Source: Owenia fusiformis
Taxonomy: Eukaryota; Annelida; Polychaeta; Sabellida; Oweniidae
Direction of reading: 5' to 3'
Assembly: GCA_903813345.2 (NCBI GenBank)
Contig: CAIIXF020000010.1
Location: forward strand, 35,267,425 to 35,331,424
Length of the DNA stretch: 64,000 bases
In this document: in pieces, positions 13,845 to 47,100 of the stretch
Numbering within the stretch: position 1 is the first letter of the stretch
Layout of the letters: each line of letters starts with the position of its first letter
The notes under the pieces: model-generated
What the model saw: the letters and a program-made list of their open reading frames with translations, nothing else
Told to the model about the DNA's origin: nothing
Databases searched by the model: none
Translations under genes and position numbers: made by a program

Positions 13845-14005
13845 TCTCTCTAAAACTTGAATGAAGTGTCTGATTTTCCTGCATTTCTATACAATTTAGA
13901 GTGTTCTCTAAATGCCTGTCTACTTTATTCCTTGCTAATTCCTCTCTTTACCTCTCTATTTTTGAATTTAAACTTCATCACATTCTATTTCTGATTTTAA
14001 AACAC
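13845..14005 (+). repeat. Dispersed repeat family containing TTTACTTTATTCCTTG
   Basis: Best copy of a family seen at least ten times in the window. Shared blocks are TGCATTTCTATACAATTTAG, CTACTTTATTCCTTGC, then CCTCTCTTTACC-like sequence and TTTTAAAACA. Other plus copies lie near 17936, 21940, 33300 and 45520; minus copies near 455, 4700, 8690, 24210 and 46020. Confidence 0.75.
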
Positions 14006-14486
14006 GACCACCATGACATTATTTACAATATTTTTCTGGAGTAACACTCTTGAACTTTAAACAGAGTCCTAACCTAAATTATCACTTATGTTTTGATTTT
14101 AAGTACAAATTGTTCCCACTCGTATATAATTTCCTTTCTCTATTCCAGTTGTTAAGTTCCATTCTTTATTTTCAACTATCGATATATGATATACCCTCAT
14201 ATGGGTATCTAGTGCCAACCCTATTAAAATTTGTGTTGGATAATAATAGTAAATAGTAGTGATTTCTTATATAACATCTCAAAAGTTTGTATCTGATTTA
14301 GACATTTTTCCTCCATTGAAGAAACCAACATCTGTTAAGAACATACAAAGTAAAACTCCTCCTTGATGAACACCATCAGGAACTAGCAGAGTTTATTAAG
14401 GTACATTTAACATCAGAATCAATGGCAAAAATAATTCATCGTTTAGAAAAATTTTAAAATCCTTAATATTATACTTGGTAAATTCT

Positions 14487-14640
14487 TAAAGGTTACACTG
14501 GATAATTTCAAAATCCTTTACTGTTACACTGGATAATTTCAAAATCTTTTACTGTTGCACTGGATAATTTCAAAATCCTTTACTGTTAAGATAAATAGTT
14601 TCAAAATCAATATATAACACTGGATAATTTCAATATCCTT
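14487..14640. repeat. 31-bp tandem repeat, about five copies
   Basis: Unit close to ACTGGATAATTTCAAAATCC plus TTTACTGTTAC, in AT-rich sequence about 0.8 kb from POLR2H exon 3. Confidence 0.8.
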
Positions 14641-15452
14641 ACATGTTCAAGGAATATTTTTTGAACCATTGTAATCTAAGATTTGGTCTAAGTCATTGTC
14701 CGTCAGAAAACAGACATTGGATTTCTCAGAATCATAAGATACAATTGTACCAAAAACGAAGCTTTAAATACTTTCAAATTTTGTAACACACATTCTCCTT
14801 TACTATCGTTATAAAACAATCTGAAATACCTGGAATAAAGAAATTCAATGCATCTGCCTCCACATAAATATCAGACATTTGTGATCAATTTGCATAGTGT
14901 GTGTCGAACTTTGGTCAAAACTTTGAAAATAAAATTTGTAAGAAATGAGAATTATTGATTGAAAATCTTTAAACAAAATGAACTGAAGAAAGGATCATTT
15001 TAAAGGTGAAGTAAAAAAAGAATGATATATGCACTACTTAGGCTCAATAACCTATCTATTATCTCTAGAGTAGACCAAGAAGAACAAATTTCCCAAAAAA
15101 GTGTTGAATAAAGACAACACTGAAAAATCAGATAAAGCAAATGGGTCTAAAATTAGAAAATTTGGTGACAAGAGGAAACAAGAATTATCCCAGCATAACA
15201 CTGAAACTTTTCCGATAGAATTATACTTTAACTAAATGGACATCATAAATGACACTCAGCTTTTTTGACAGTGCAAAAGCCATTCAAAATTCCTGACATA
15301 CTGAATTCAAATATTTGGAGAATTAAATTAGAATGTAGTTTCGAATAAATACACTTGCCAATTTGAAACTGAAATGCAGACTCAGTCTCCTTATCACCAA
15401 AAAGCTGAATGTCAAATTGTATCATGAATGAAAAAAATAAAAAGTAACTTAC

Positions 15453-35121
<19,669 letters not shown>

Positions 35122-35133
35122 TGTTGAAATTGA

Positions 35134-35141
35134 TGACGTCA
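35134..35141. promoter_or_regulatory. CRE/ATF-type site TGACGTCA upstream of POLR2H
   Basis: A perfect palindromic TGACGTCA lies 13 bp upstream of the POLR2H start codon. This is the consensus site for CREB/ATF factors, which commonly sit near transcription starts of housekeeping genes. Position and perfection support a promoter or 5' UTR element; function is inferred. Confidence 0.5.
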
Positions 35142-36951
35142 CTAGGTTATTGAGAATGACCAACTTGATATTAGGGATTCCCCACAAATTGCTCTTGTTT
35201 AGAAGCTAACTTAGAGTTAACATTCACCTCATACTCATGAACAAATATTATGAGTACGTTACACCAATAGAATCACCATTTACTGATATGTTTATCCGTT
35301 AAATTGCTTTGAAATCTTTGTTTACAACCTAGGGTCAAGGTCACTAAAGTGAAACTTACCTCCATTTTAAAGAGCTCTAATAACACAAATGGTTGGCTCA
35401 ATCAAGGATATGATAATCCATGCTCCTTCTTGTCTCTTTCGACTTACAAAGTTGAACTAAAACATAAACATAAATACAGCACCTTTTATCAAATGAATGT
35501 TAATTTTGTTATATAATATAAATACGTAAAATGTGAGAAATGCGTGTAAGTTTATTTGAGGCACCTCCTTCCTCAAAATGTTAATTGTCCGATCACTGAG
35601 TGTTTGAAATTCATAAGGAAAAGTAAAAGCAAAAATAAAGAATCACAATGGCATTATCATTTAATCACAATACTTTACGGAGATACCATCAAATCAGAAA
35701 TTTCATGGAAAATAGAATGGAGTTAGCATGAAAAAAATGTCACTTTAGCAAGGGACAGGTCGTTACTCTGACAATATGTCACCAAGCACCTGTCCAAGCT
35801 GCCGATTGTCACAGATAATTTCACATGGATTATTTCAAAGATGTGCACCATCTTTAACCTATCATGAACTTGTCGAGAAAATATCATACCTGTACTCAAT
35901 CTGTATTACATCAGTCAGGCTTTTGCGATTTTGGCCATGGGTTTCAGATTTTTCGTGTTATCATTGTTTGGAAAAACTCCCGAATAAAATCTTCTCCTAG
36001 TTTGATTTGCCGATACCAGTATTGTTAAAACTCCTGGCTCCTCAATGTCCATGCGTCCTGTTTTATAGGCAGCTAGTTGACGGTTGACAGGTATATATGA
36101 GTACGGAAAACCTGCTAGTAATTGTGCAAGACTGCAAAATAAAATAACATATTGGTCCTTATTGAATAATTGTCTCATTTTGATAACTACCTTCACCTTC
36201 GTATTAGTATTGAGCCGAATTCGACCAGACACCATAAAAGTATTGAAATAGAGACACAGTGTATACCATGTACTTCACAGGGACTGTACCAAATTCATGC
36301 AACACGAGGGTGACAAAATTTTAGCAAATTGATGTTTTCATCGTTTCAGAAAGATCTAGTTTAGTTTCTAGATATTTTTTATATGTATATAAATGTCTGT
36401 AACAATACCCTAGGCAGTGAACTTGACAGTGAATTTCATAGTTAAACTTACACAAACTCGTAGTCTAATACGGTGTAACGTGCATTAACGATAAGGTCCA
36501 ACAATTTGAATTTGGGTTACCGTATCTCGGGTAAATGTACCTGCGCGTTATACCGTATACTTCATTTTAAAGAGTCACCATACACCTGGAAACATGGCGA
36601 CTTGTCGGATTTGGTAGGTTTTAAAGATCGGGCATCCATAAAGAGAAAGAAAACCAAGATGACAACGTACACGGCAGCATTAAAACCCTATTTGTGCATA
36701 TATGAGTGGTTGCTTTACTTACATTGAGGGGCAGTGGAAAGTGGCGAAGGCTTTTTGTTTTGTTTGTAATAAAACCTGCTGGAGACGGCACGGGGCGTCA
36801 CACTATCTTTAAAAAAACTTTAAAGATATGAAAATATAATAAATGAGTAAGTTTCATGGCAAAATATACTTGAGATTTGTTGAGTGAACGTACCGTTGGA
36901 TGGTCTTTCCAATGGTAAATCACACTAGGTACTTTGTATCAATAGACTAAA
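35142..36951. other. Intergenic between divergent genes
   Basis: Upstream flank of POLR2H. A minus-strand frame of 106 codons at 35915-36235 is open but unlike known families. No other gene evidence. Confidence 0.5.
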
Positions 36952-37363
36952 TGCGAGTAGAAATAATCTTGATTTAGGTCATTAAATATTCAAAATTCAG
37001 TCAAAGTGATTTCATATTTGAAATCTGCATGTAAAAGTACATCTAGAAATATGGTTTCGAAAATTGTCTATCAACTTTGAAATTTTTTTTTTTTTTTGTA
37101 AATGTGACTTCTTGTTCGGGTTGATTCCCCATAGACCCCATGTTACAAAAAGTGAATTATCTTATTTTTGCATTGGACAGATAACATTTTCTTTTACTGG
37201 ACATATTTTAATTTGCATACCTATTAGATACATAAGGGTTATATGAAAATTGAACCACACAAATAGATGTAATTTAAGTTAAAGGGAACTTTCTACCATA
37301 CCCGCCATGCTATATGACCCGAACGAGTCATCTGGTGGTGAATCTGGTAACTACCTACTCGCA
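36952..37363. mobile_element. Short element with TGCGAGTAG inverted ends, copy 1
   Basis: Begins TGCGAGTAG and ends CTACTCGCA. It is similar along its length to 46773-47248, sharing TTCGAAAATTGT, CCCCATAGACCCCAT and TACCCGCCATGCTAT. No coding capacity. Confidence 0.8.
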
Positions 37364-37726
37364 CTGATCTGCGTTATTTACCCCGGCCAGTGCCTTATAT
37401 TTTAGGCCGATGTAAAGATGGCAACAGAGGTGAATGTAGAACATAATGATTGTACTGCCATCTTTATTTTGAATAATTTCCATTGTCATGCATTGGATTA
37501 TATTTTATTATTACCACCTTGCCGGGCCAGTTCTAGGGGTTTTAGTGCTAGTTTAGAAGGCATTCATTTTACTATATCGACCTGAGAAATGTGTGACGTC
37601 ATAGTGGTGGTCCATATGGACCGGTCTAGAATATATTCAGTGGACCGGCAATTTTCCCCGGGAAACTAGATATCGTTCAATGCGTAAGATTTTCTTGCTG
37701 TTTCAGTCCTGGTCGTTAACGGTGGT

Positions 37727-37848
37727 AATAATACTAATAACGTCATTTCTGCGAGCAATATAGTGAAATATTGGACCGAGGGCCGAAGGCCCAAGGTCCA
37801 ATATTTCACTATATTGCCCTTAGAAATGACGTTATTGTACTATTATGG
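37727..37848. repeat. Near-perfect ~120-nt hairpin
   Basis: Two arms of about 59 nt separated by only three bases. The arms contain AATAACGTCATTTCT, AATATAGTGAAATATTGGAC and GGGCC, with few mismatches. It may be a tiny foldback element or a transcribed hairpin. Confidence 0.85.
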
Positions 37849-38103
37849 CGTACGAGTTTCCATATTTCTGAGGGCGCACGCGTACTCATCCTTTCCAACC
37901 AACACATTCATCTTAAAAAGAGAACTCCATGCTACACTATAAAATATTCCTCCAATCCTCGGGGAATCTAATCGCACGAAATTAACGTACGAAACTCCCC
38001 CCCCCCCCTAAGATGGACAGAGAAAACCTTCACGGCCCAAAATATTTAGTAGGGCTTCAAGTAGTGGGGATTTTTGGCATTATTTGGCCTTTGTTTTATG
38101 ATA

Positions 38104-38671
38104 CAGGGTGACACAAAAAACACCACCCACTCATTTTGGAGTCTACGGGATTTTTAGTTGGTGTATATAGAGTGTTAAATGTTGTACTTGGATAGCATCA
38201 ACAGATTTAGCGATATCACGCGCACGTTCTCTATCCATGGCATGCTCTCGATGAAATTATCCAAAAATGTTCAAAATACAATTTTCTGATGTCCGGATTT
38301 CTGTCTTTAGTCATTTTAGTCATTTCTGGATTGCTATCACTACTTTACACATATATTATCAAGAGTATGTTATCTACACATTTTTCTTCAATTTGTCTCT
38401 AATGAACTGATCTGATTCGCTTAATCATTCATTAAACATCCACGATGCTTTAATGAATGATTAAATTTTAAGAAAGGCAGATTTTCTAATTTACAGCTTT
38501 GAGCGATTTTGTGTCAGAGCATCGGAAAATGAGATAAATGAGACGCAAGCATACCAATCTTGTTTCCATTGAACATTCTATCTGTAAGCCTACACTGAAA
38601 AAATAAAGAGTACGTTTCCTTCATTATTGAGTTATTCCAAAATTTGTGGGTTGTGATTTTGTGTCACCTTG
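38104..38671. mobile_element. Short DNA transposon, CAGGGTGACACAAAA ends
   Basis: Left end CAGGGTGACACAAAA and right end TTTTGTGTCACCTTG are complementary except at one or two bases, with further subterminal similarity. No open frame of note; probably non-autonomous. Confidence 0.65.
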
Positions 38672-38897
38672 CATGAGGCCAAATTATATTTAGGCTTATA
38701 TATTTCCAAAGTTTGGACTCAATTTTGGTTTTAAGGGCCCAACATTTTTTTCTGCGCACATAGGGAGAGGTCCACAGTCTTGAAGCTAGACTCGGTCACC
38801 TTCAACTCATATGTTAATCCAGTAACCCTCTCTATAGTTCATATCTGAACAAAAAAGCATCGAACTCAGTGTTTTATTATCAATTTTCGCCAGTATC

Positions 38898-39424
38898 AGG
38901 GGCGGATCTGGGAACCAACAAGGGGGGGGGGGCAATTTTAGGTCAGAGAAAAAATTTCTTGCGCGGAAAAAAGATTTTCGGCCCCTAATACCCAAAAGTG
39001 GGCCCAAATTTTGAAATTTTGAGGCCCACGAGTGGTATCGATGTGGAGAACTGAATTAATCAATGTTTTCTCTAAGTTAAACCAATCATCGAAAACATTC
39101 TGTAAAAAAACACGGTATATATTTTTCAAATTATATTGTATAAACCATTCAAAAGATGACTATTAAATTGACGATGTGTTAAATTTTTAGATTTTTTTAA
39201 TGACTGGTTTAAGAGAAACTTGTGTTCAAAAAGTTCTCCATATCGATACCACTCTTTTGCCCTGAAATTAAAAAATAAGCCTTAAAAGGCCCAGTAATGA
39301 CCAAAAAGGCCCACTTTTTGGGGCCTTCGGTCCTTTTTGGCCCACGATCTTTTCTGGGCCCAATTTTTTTCTGGGCCTACCCCAAGGGTTCCCCAGCCCC
39401 CCCCCCCCCCCGATCCGCCAGTGA
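38898..39424. mobile_element. GGCGGATCTGGG element interrupted by a second element
   Basis: Ends GGGGCGGATCTGGG and CGATCCGCCAGTG correspond to the copy at 9940-10163. The copy is split by the inverted-repeat element at 39030-39254. Confidence 0.65.
39030..39254. mobile_element. Nested inverted-repeat element, GAGTGGTATCGAT ends
   Basis: Begins GAGTGGTATCGATGTGGAGA and ends TCTCCATATCGATACCACTC; the arms are complementary. A longer relative begins at 61359. Confidence 0.8.
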
Positions 39425-40940
39425 GAATACACTTTTTAAATTACACAATTAATTTATTAGGGAGTTTAAAACATATACGTATGACCAATCCCCCAAACAC
39501 ATGCATTCTGATACTCATTGGACCCTATGTCATTCGGGCCATGGGTGATGGGACATTTATTTCTGTCCACGGGGACAGATACTTACTATCTTACCACTCT
39601 TCGAATAATTTGGGTAGGTATGTGCAGCACGGCCAATTTTGGCTTTTGGCATAAACCAATTAAGGAAACTGGCCAATCTGAGATGAAAGATGGAAAAGTC
39701 TAAGAAGGTAACTTTTTAGGTAAAAAAATCAGTTTTCTTCAAAGATGGTATTAAATTGGTTAAAATCAGATACCAATGCCTTGGAAAAACCACTGGTGAA
39801 GTGAATTTTTAGTCAATTTTAATGATATTTCGAGAAAGTCCCAGCAAACCGCGTCCAGCGAGGAATTATACATGGACACCTTCAATCTTGAGAGGAAATT
39901 GACATGAAAAAAATGCCAGGGTCCCTTTGATCCCTCATTGATCTACGGCAACCATACGGCGGTCGTAGCTTCCTATAATCACGAGAGAAATATGTAGCAT
40001 AAAATAAATACAGGAAAAAGCAGTACGATGACGTAGATTTTCTATATCAGAATCTGTGATCATGACTACGCCAGCCGTGGAGCAAATTTGACCGAGCGCT
40101 ATGCAGTATGGATTACTGGCCTAGTATATAGCCATTTCGATTCTGTCGATTGTTTCTTCCACTAATTACAACTTTTCTCAACTTTTCCCCTCACATACCT
40201 AAAACATGTACGATGTAATGTAATAATAGATGTCGCACGAGCATATGTCTGAATAAGCATTGTAAAACAGATCTACTGGCGGTCATTCACCTCTATCTAA
40301 CTGTCTATACGAGAAGTCCGTAGCTGTAAGCTTACAGAGTTCAAAAGCACTGCATTGGCGGATTGGAGCAGCACCTCAGTGCGCTTATCCATTTAACCTA
40401 AAATGGTCATTTTACACTTGTTCTTGAAATTGGTCTGAACTTTTTGATAGGAAAGTGTCAAAACATATCCCATGGATAAGAAAGAAACCTTTGGGAAGTA
40501 TTTCGACAGATATTATTTTCTTGATCCGACCTTGCTAAGTGTGATGGAATTTTGATAGACCAATTATATTATGGCCGAGGCGAATTCACCCGACTGGTTG
40601 TCCATCAGTAAGCTTACAGTGGGTCATGCCTCTATGCAAAACATTGCCATATTTACTGGACAAATCTTCTGGACATTGTCACATAATTATGATGATAGGA
40701 CAAAACAATCCGGGTCATTTCGGTTAAATGTCTCGATTCTCGGAACATTCCAATTTGTTGAAAAGTTTTGAATCATCAACTTTTTCCCGCCCACGTTGAT
40801 AGAATTAATCCGCAATTTGCAAAAAATAGTTCTACTTCATGCGGTATTTACTATCAATGTAAATTAATATTTTGTATGATAATATCTCATAATGGCTTCA
40901 CATATTTATTTAATTCCGAAAATATCATAATTGGAGAGGC
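39425..40940. other. Upstream flank of the TEP gene; no gene seen
   Basis: Short frames only. Contains the distal promoter region; no specific factor sites can be claimed. Confidence 0.5.
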
Positions 40941-40945
40941 GATTA

Positions 40946-40953
40946 TATAAAAA
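40946..40953 (+). promoter_or_regulatory. TATA-like box upstream of the TEP/A2M-like gene
   Basis: TATAAAAA lies 174 bp upstream of the ATG at 41120. Initiation about 30 bp downstream would give a 5' UTR of roughly 145 nt with no further intron needed. In AT-rich DNA such a motif can arise by chance, so the call rests on its position. Confidence 0.4.
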
Positions 40954-41119
40954 TAAAATGCACTAACTTCTGCAGCGGAGTAATAAATTAGCGGAAGTGT
41001 AGTAGGTTAACTGCAAACAAAACAAAGTGCATGCGGAGAAGGGTGCAGAGGTTAAAATCTTTAATAACAGACAAACAACGTCAGATAAGCATTAGTAACT
41101 TTAACACAGAGCAGTAAAC

Positions 41120-41181
41120 ATGAAGGTCTACATGCTGGCCCTGGTATGGGCCGGTATTCTGCAAAACGTGCACGGGAAAAA
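41120..41181 (+). CDS. TEP gene exon 1: signal peptide
   Basis: ATG at 41120 opens MKVYMLALVWAGILQNVHG, a short basic start, a hydrophobic core and a small-residue end, as expected for a secretory signal. The GTAAGT donor follows in phase 2. The start was chosen because it gives a signal peptide and joins in phase to exon 2 across a 6.3-kb intron. Confidence 0.85.
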
Positions 41182-44100
41182 GTAAGTCAGGCTAAATTTA
41201 TTTTACTTCTCAAGTCATCTGTCATCACTTCTCAAAAAATGCCTAGAAGTTGCGGAATTGTGTCAATTCAACTGTGTTGCAGCACATAGGAGGCTTTCTT
41301 CAAGTTAAGACATATGTAGGAACTTGCTTTTTACAAGCTCATGTTTTCAATCTCAGTGCTAATAGCCAGGGCTGCAAATACAGAAGAAATGTAATCGGGG
41401 GGGGGGGGGGGGTTAGTGTCAACATTGGTTTCACAGCAGATTATCTTTGCATTTTGACAAAAAGGCTTGCCTGTAGCCAGCTTTTACCAAGGGTTTTTTG
41501 ACAGTTTTGGCTAAAAATGCACGATAAGTGGCTCAGAATGTTCAAAAGCCCATGACAATTCTTAATCAAAAGGGGAGGTGTTACCAAGTTATATACTCCT
41601 TTATCTGACATTATGAATTAATATGATCGACAGACAGATAGATAATATAATTTGTCTATTTGTTGTAAATCATGCTTGCGCACAAGGTATGGGTCATCTA
41701 GGTCCCAAAACACAAATTAAAAATTTCTAAAATTAAACATTTATCTATTCGAAGTCAAGTACACAGTTTTTAACAAGTGTCACATTTCAAAAGTTTGTCA
41801 GACTCATGTGCTGAAAATTGAAATAATATAGGATAACCTTACAGTTAATGGGTAAGGTAACCTATGTACCCTTTTCAAGAAGATCTATCCATTCTGCCTC
41901 AAACTCTTAAGTTATGGGAAAGCATCTGAGGTCAACCAATCTATGGTCAGAAGGCCCGTGATCCATTTTGTCAAGGGGTGGTTAAATTTTTTTAAATTCC
42001 AGCTAGGTGTTCAATTTTGGCCCAAAATAAATTGAGAAGTGTTCAAACTGGTACTAAAAACTGCATGATTTTGAAATATTTTTTTACCAGCCCGAACTCC
42101 TCCCAGTGGCTACGGGTAGGGTCAGTCAGCTGGTCAATTGCTTTGCAATCATTTTGTGTATCTGTATGTATGATTTGTAGTCAGTAATTTGCCTGTGGGT
42201 ATTTTGAATGGTTGAACTCTAAAATCATGGTCTTTGTGGTCAGAGGGTGGGTAGTGTGTAAATTGGTAAGACCAGGGTAATAGAAACCATATTTCATTAA
42301 CAGTTTCCTATTTCCTAATCCTTAATGATTCAGGTTAAAGCAATTAGGGTTTCTAATAAAATTGTAATTTTCCCATCATAATGGGTTTCAATTTTGTTAT
42401 TCATTTAAAAAAATCATTATTCTTTGATCATTATCAGAATTCCTCAAAATTGAATTATCAAAAATTAAAGTATACAGTAACCCAGAGGTATCTATTCACT
42501 ATTTATTTTTTCTAGATACACTGTATATGTCAACATAATTTTTTGATTCATTAATCAACATTTAAAGGATGATTGGATCTGATTCTAATTGAAATTTTCT
42601 ACCTATCATATACATTTGTATGGTTTGCCAGTCCAGCTATATATTATTATATACCCCATATTTTCTTGATAACAGTAAGTTATGTCATTTTGTTAAGTAA
42701 ATGTTGTCTTCATGAAATTTCGCAAACATCATTTGATTTATTTGAAGTTTATATTTATGTTAATTGTGTGATTCAAATAAACACATTTTATGGCTTTATT
42801 CTCACAGTTTCAACTAGCCTGGAGTCATTATAACAACTAGTACATTGACTTCATATATTTACATGTATGTGTAACAGAACTTTCTAGCAGTGAATAATTG
42901 TTTTTGCCAAAAAACTGACCCGTTTGTAAAGTTGTAAAGCTACCCCGTTAAGATATTTTACGAAATCTGTTTCAAGTTAGTTTCATCCAAGGTTTCGATT
43001 ATGAAAATATTCTCTATTCTATTTTTAGATTCAGGATAATATAGAGATGTTGGGGAGTTTTTTCTGGGGGAGGGGGAGAGGGTGGGGGAGTGGGGTAATA
43101 TCATTTTCAGGGTGTTTTGGCTGTTTTCCCACTTCATATTAAGGATTGCATATCTGACTTTTCCAACATTGGAATAAAAAGTTTTTTTCGTCAGTTCAAC
43201 TGAAAATTAAGGTCTGTTTTTGCCAATATTGCAAAATGCCAAACTCTTTTCTAGAATGTTGACTGAATTCTCCTTAGGGTAGTACAAATCTTTGCTCTTT
43301 GCAATGTATGAACTATTTTGAGGAAATTTAGTAGTGGGATGTAGGCAAATAGCCAAAAATCAACAGAAAACCTCTGTAAATATGTTGTAAGAGTCATGGT
43401 ATGACAACATTGAGAAGTGTGAGGAAATTGTTTTTTAATCAAATCATAAATTCTAATTAAACAAATAATATTCATGATATAGTACTCTATTAATAAATGT
43501 TTTCATAGTTTGGCTATTTCTTGTTTAATTAGTGATATTGATAAAAACAAACAGATTAAACTCATAGTGCTATTCATAATAATTTTTTCAGTCTTGAAAA
43601 TGAAGAGCCATCTATGTTTTAAATAAAGTTATTCCATTCAATATGCTAGATGGAGCAAGCCACACATGCTCAAGTATTAAAATGAAATGAAAGTTCAGAT
43701 TTCTGCAGATGCAAAAATCGGGATTCAGGATTTGAAAAAAATTGTTTTATCAATGGTATCACAAGTATATTCAGCAATTATAGTGATGACAAACCTCAGG
43801 CATTTATTCAATGCCAGGGACGTAACTGCTAAATATACATGTACTTATGATAACATTGATGAAACTATTTTTTGCAAATCCTGCATCCCGACGATTTTTG
43901 CGTCTGTGTGCGAGTGAAATTTGGAAGAAATGAAATATGATGTCATAAGATTGTCATAGTAAAAAGTTTAGTGGCAGGAATATATAGCCGACCTTCAGCT
44001 CCATTGACTTCAATACAAATGCTTTTAGGTGTGTTATACTAAAAATACATTTCTTGTCTATCTCGGTTTGTCCTTACATTCTAATAAATTCTAATAATAA

Positions 44101-47100
44101 AAAAAATCAAATAAAAAAAAACTGGGGTCAGAGGTTTTGGAAAAATTTATTGGTGTTAAAACTATGATTTGGTTTTGGTGTCATCATTACATTTGTTTAC
44201 CCTAGTTTACCCCCCCCCCCCTTTTTATCACCATAGTAACAGTTTTGTTTGATGTGTAGGGAAGGACCAGATGATAAAAGTCAAAATAAAATTAATTGCG
44301 TTCATTGGCAGATTTAGTGTCTGGACACCTCAGGGTGACACAGACTTTTCCTGAAAATAAAAGTGTCCACTCATTGACCGCTCCTCGTTTGTAATTAACA
44401 TTCCGTTGAATTTTTTTTTTGGCACAAATTTCAAGTTTTGTAATAATTTGTTAACGATACTCCCACATGGAATTATTATAAACATCTGCCAATTAACAGA
44501 TTGGTTGTTCTAAAATGAATCACAATAATATGTTGTTTTCTCTTTTCAGAGGGTGGTTTATTTTATTTACCACAATAAGAGACACTCGTATATGACAGAA
44601 CACCACGATAACTCCAAACATCAACTTTTTAGCATGTCAGCAAATATGGAGCATAGATTTTACAAATAATGATTGGTAATATGATGGCAATACTTTGATT
44701 TGTCAAATGTAGTAAATGAGTAATGCGTCAGCTTTATGTGAAAGTCAGATTAAAGCCACACATGAGGCAACTGAGGCATTGGCCTCATCAACATTTTAAG
44801 AAATATTCATTCAGACAATTTTTAACTAAATCTCTGAAAATGGAGATCAAAAGTAGAAATATACCTCATTAGCTTTAATTTGTCTCCAAAGTCAAATCAC
44901 AAACTGCACCCAAAAAGGAAAACTAAGGACATTCATTGGGAGGAGTGCATATTGATAATATAAAATATAATATTCCAAGAAACAAAGAAGTCTAAAGAAC
45001 AATAGTTGATTGTTTCTTTGTTATCAAATCCCGCAGCTGAAAGAGGATTGGCAAAAATGAAACTATGACATCAAGAGTTTCTTTTCACCAAAAAATCATA
45101 TTGTAGTGCATATATATGTTTTCACATAGGCACTGAACATATGAAAATTTACTTCCTGGTACAAGGAAAAATATTACATAATATATCAATCTTCTGAATC
45201 CAGTTTGTTGTTATTTATCATGAAGAAAAATTAAATAGCCTAAATCTGAAAAAACAATTGTATTTTAGTACTTTTGGTATGAGAATTCCTCTATATTTCC
45301 TGTTAATTTTAGGAATTTGGGTATTTTTAAAAACTCAATGTTGATGTTTTATAGGGGTTATTTTGATGAAGACTTATCATCAGCTGATTTCTCTGATTGG
45401 CCACCTGACAAGGTTGCTGTATAAATAGTTCAGATTGGGAGGAAATATTTATTCCTCTGAATATTTTCCAGATTATTTGATATAAAATCTCAATTCAGTT
45501 TATTTAAATGTCACAATTTATGCATTTCTATATAATTTAAAACATTAACTATATGCCTATTTGCTTTATTTGTTGCTTTTTCCACTATTTTATACTGGAT
45601 TTTAGCTTTTAAAAATGAAACCATGATGAATTTTTTGGAGGGGATTTTCCTGCCAACTTCCCTGCAGAGATAACAAGAGATAACTCAACCTGTACAAAAA
45701 ATGTCATCTGTGGTCACATACTAAAATTCAAAATAAAACATATTCTGAAAATTAGCGAGGGATTTTATGAACAGGCATGTTGTCAATATCGCACATGATA
45801 ATTAAAAAAACAAAATCAGTTGATTCATGTAAATATAGAGAGAAATAGAGTGGAATAAGCATGGTTTGATTGCAATTTTATGCGTGGGTCTAGCTCATCT
45901 TTATATCCATCATCTGTTATTGTATCTGGTGCATGATTGTTTGTTTCTTCCTGGATGCATTTGATTGGTCGAAAGGCAAGGTCATTACCTGGAAGAAAAA
46001 TTCCCCGGTTGCCATGTTTTAAATTGGAAATAGAGGGAAAAAGAATGGAATTGTAAAAATAACAAACTTGTAGGGTAGGGAACTCCCTAAATTGTATAGA
46101 AATGCAAGAAAATCTGGTTGTTTGATTCAGGTTTATTGGGAAACATGTGAAAAATAGGTATAATAATGAGGAGGAGTTTTAGTGGACAGGTAGTAAACAG
46201 TAAACACAGATTGGATAACTATTCTTATGTATTTATCCAGGAATTTTCCTGGTCTGGAAAGATAGAAAGAATCTCTGACATTTGTTAATGAAGCTAATCA
46301 CCATAGTTACCAATTTGATTAGGCAATTTTAACAGTGATACTGTGATACATAATTGTTACATGATGCTTCACTTATGCCTCAAGAGTCACATTTGCTCTC
46401 TGGCGACCATATGCGACCATAGCTCCCCAAAATCAAGAAATACCTAAGCTAACAGCCTTCATGAGACCTTTTTGGGAATGTTAAAAATTCAAATAATTTT
46501 ACCTGTTGTTTTTATGTCATTACCAAAAGTGGCGACATATTGTTATCTCTAACTTTTTGTTCATGGTATTTGGTGGTTGGTGTTTGGCATCTGGTGTTCA
46601 GCATCTGTATCAAATGGCAGGTGGATGACATTTTGCATATGAATGCCTTGTTTTGCCTGTTTTCAAACTCTACTGTAACTCCTGTATTATAACTACATAT
46701 AGGGTGACCAAAATATGATTTACTTTCTCAGTCCATGATTGAATTTAATTGACTTTAATTTAATAGACTAGATGCGAGTAGAAATAATCTTGATTTACAT
46801 CATCAAATATTCAAAATTCAGTCAAAGTGATGTCATACTTGAAATCTACATGTAAAAGTACATCTAAAAATATGGTTTCGAAAATTGTTTTCCAACTTTG
46901 AAAATTCAATTTTTTTTGAAAATGTGACTTCTAGTTCGGGTTGAATCCCCATAGACCCCATTTTACAAAATCACAAAAAGTGAAATATCTTTTCTTGTAA
47001 TGGACAGATGATATTTTTTTTTACTGGACATATTTTGATTTGCATAACTGTTAGATACATAACGGTTATATACAAATTGAACCACTAAAACAGATGTAAT

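Noticed and set aside
35915-36235. 106-codon minus-strand open frame
   Set aside because: Unlike any family recognised, with no supporting splice or promoter context. Left out as probably chance, although a new single-exon gene cannot be fully excluded.
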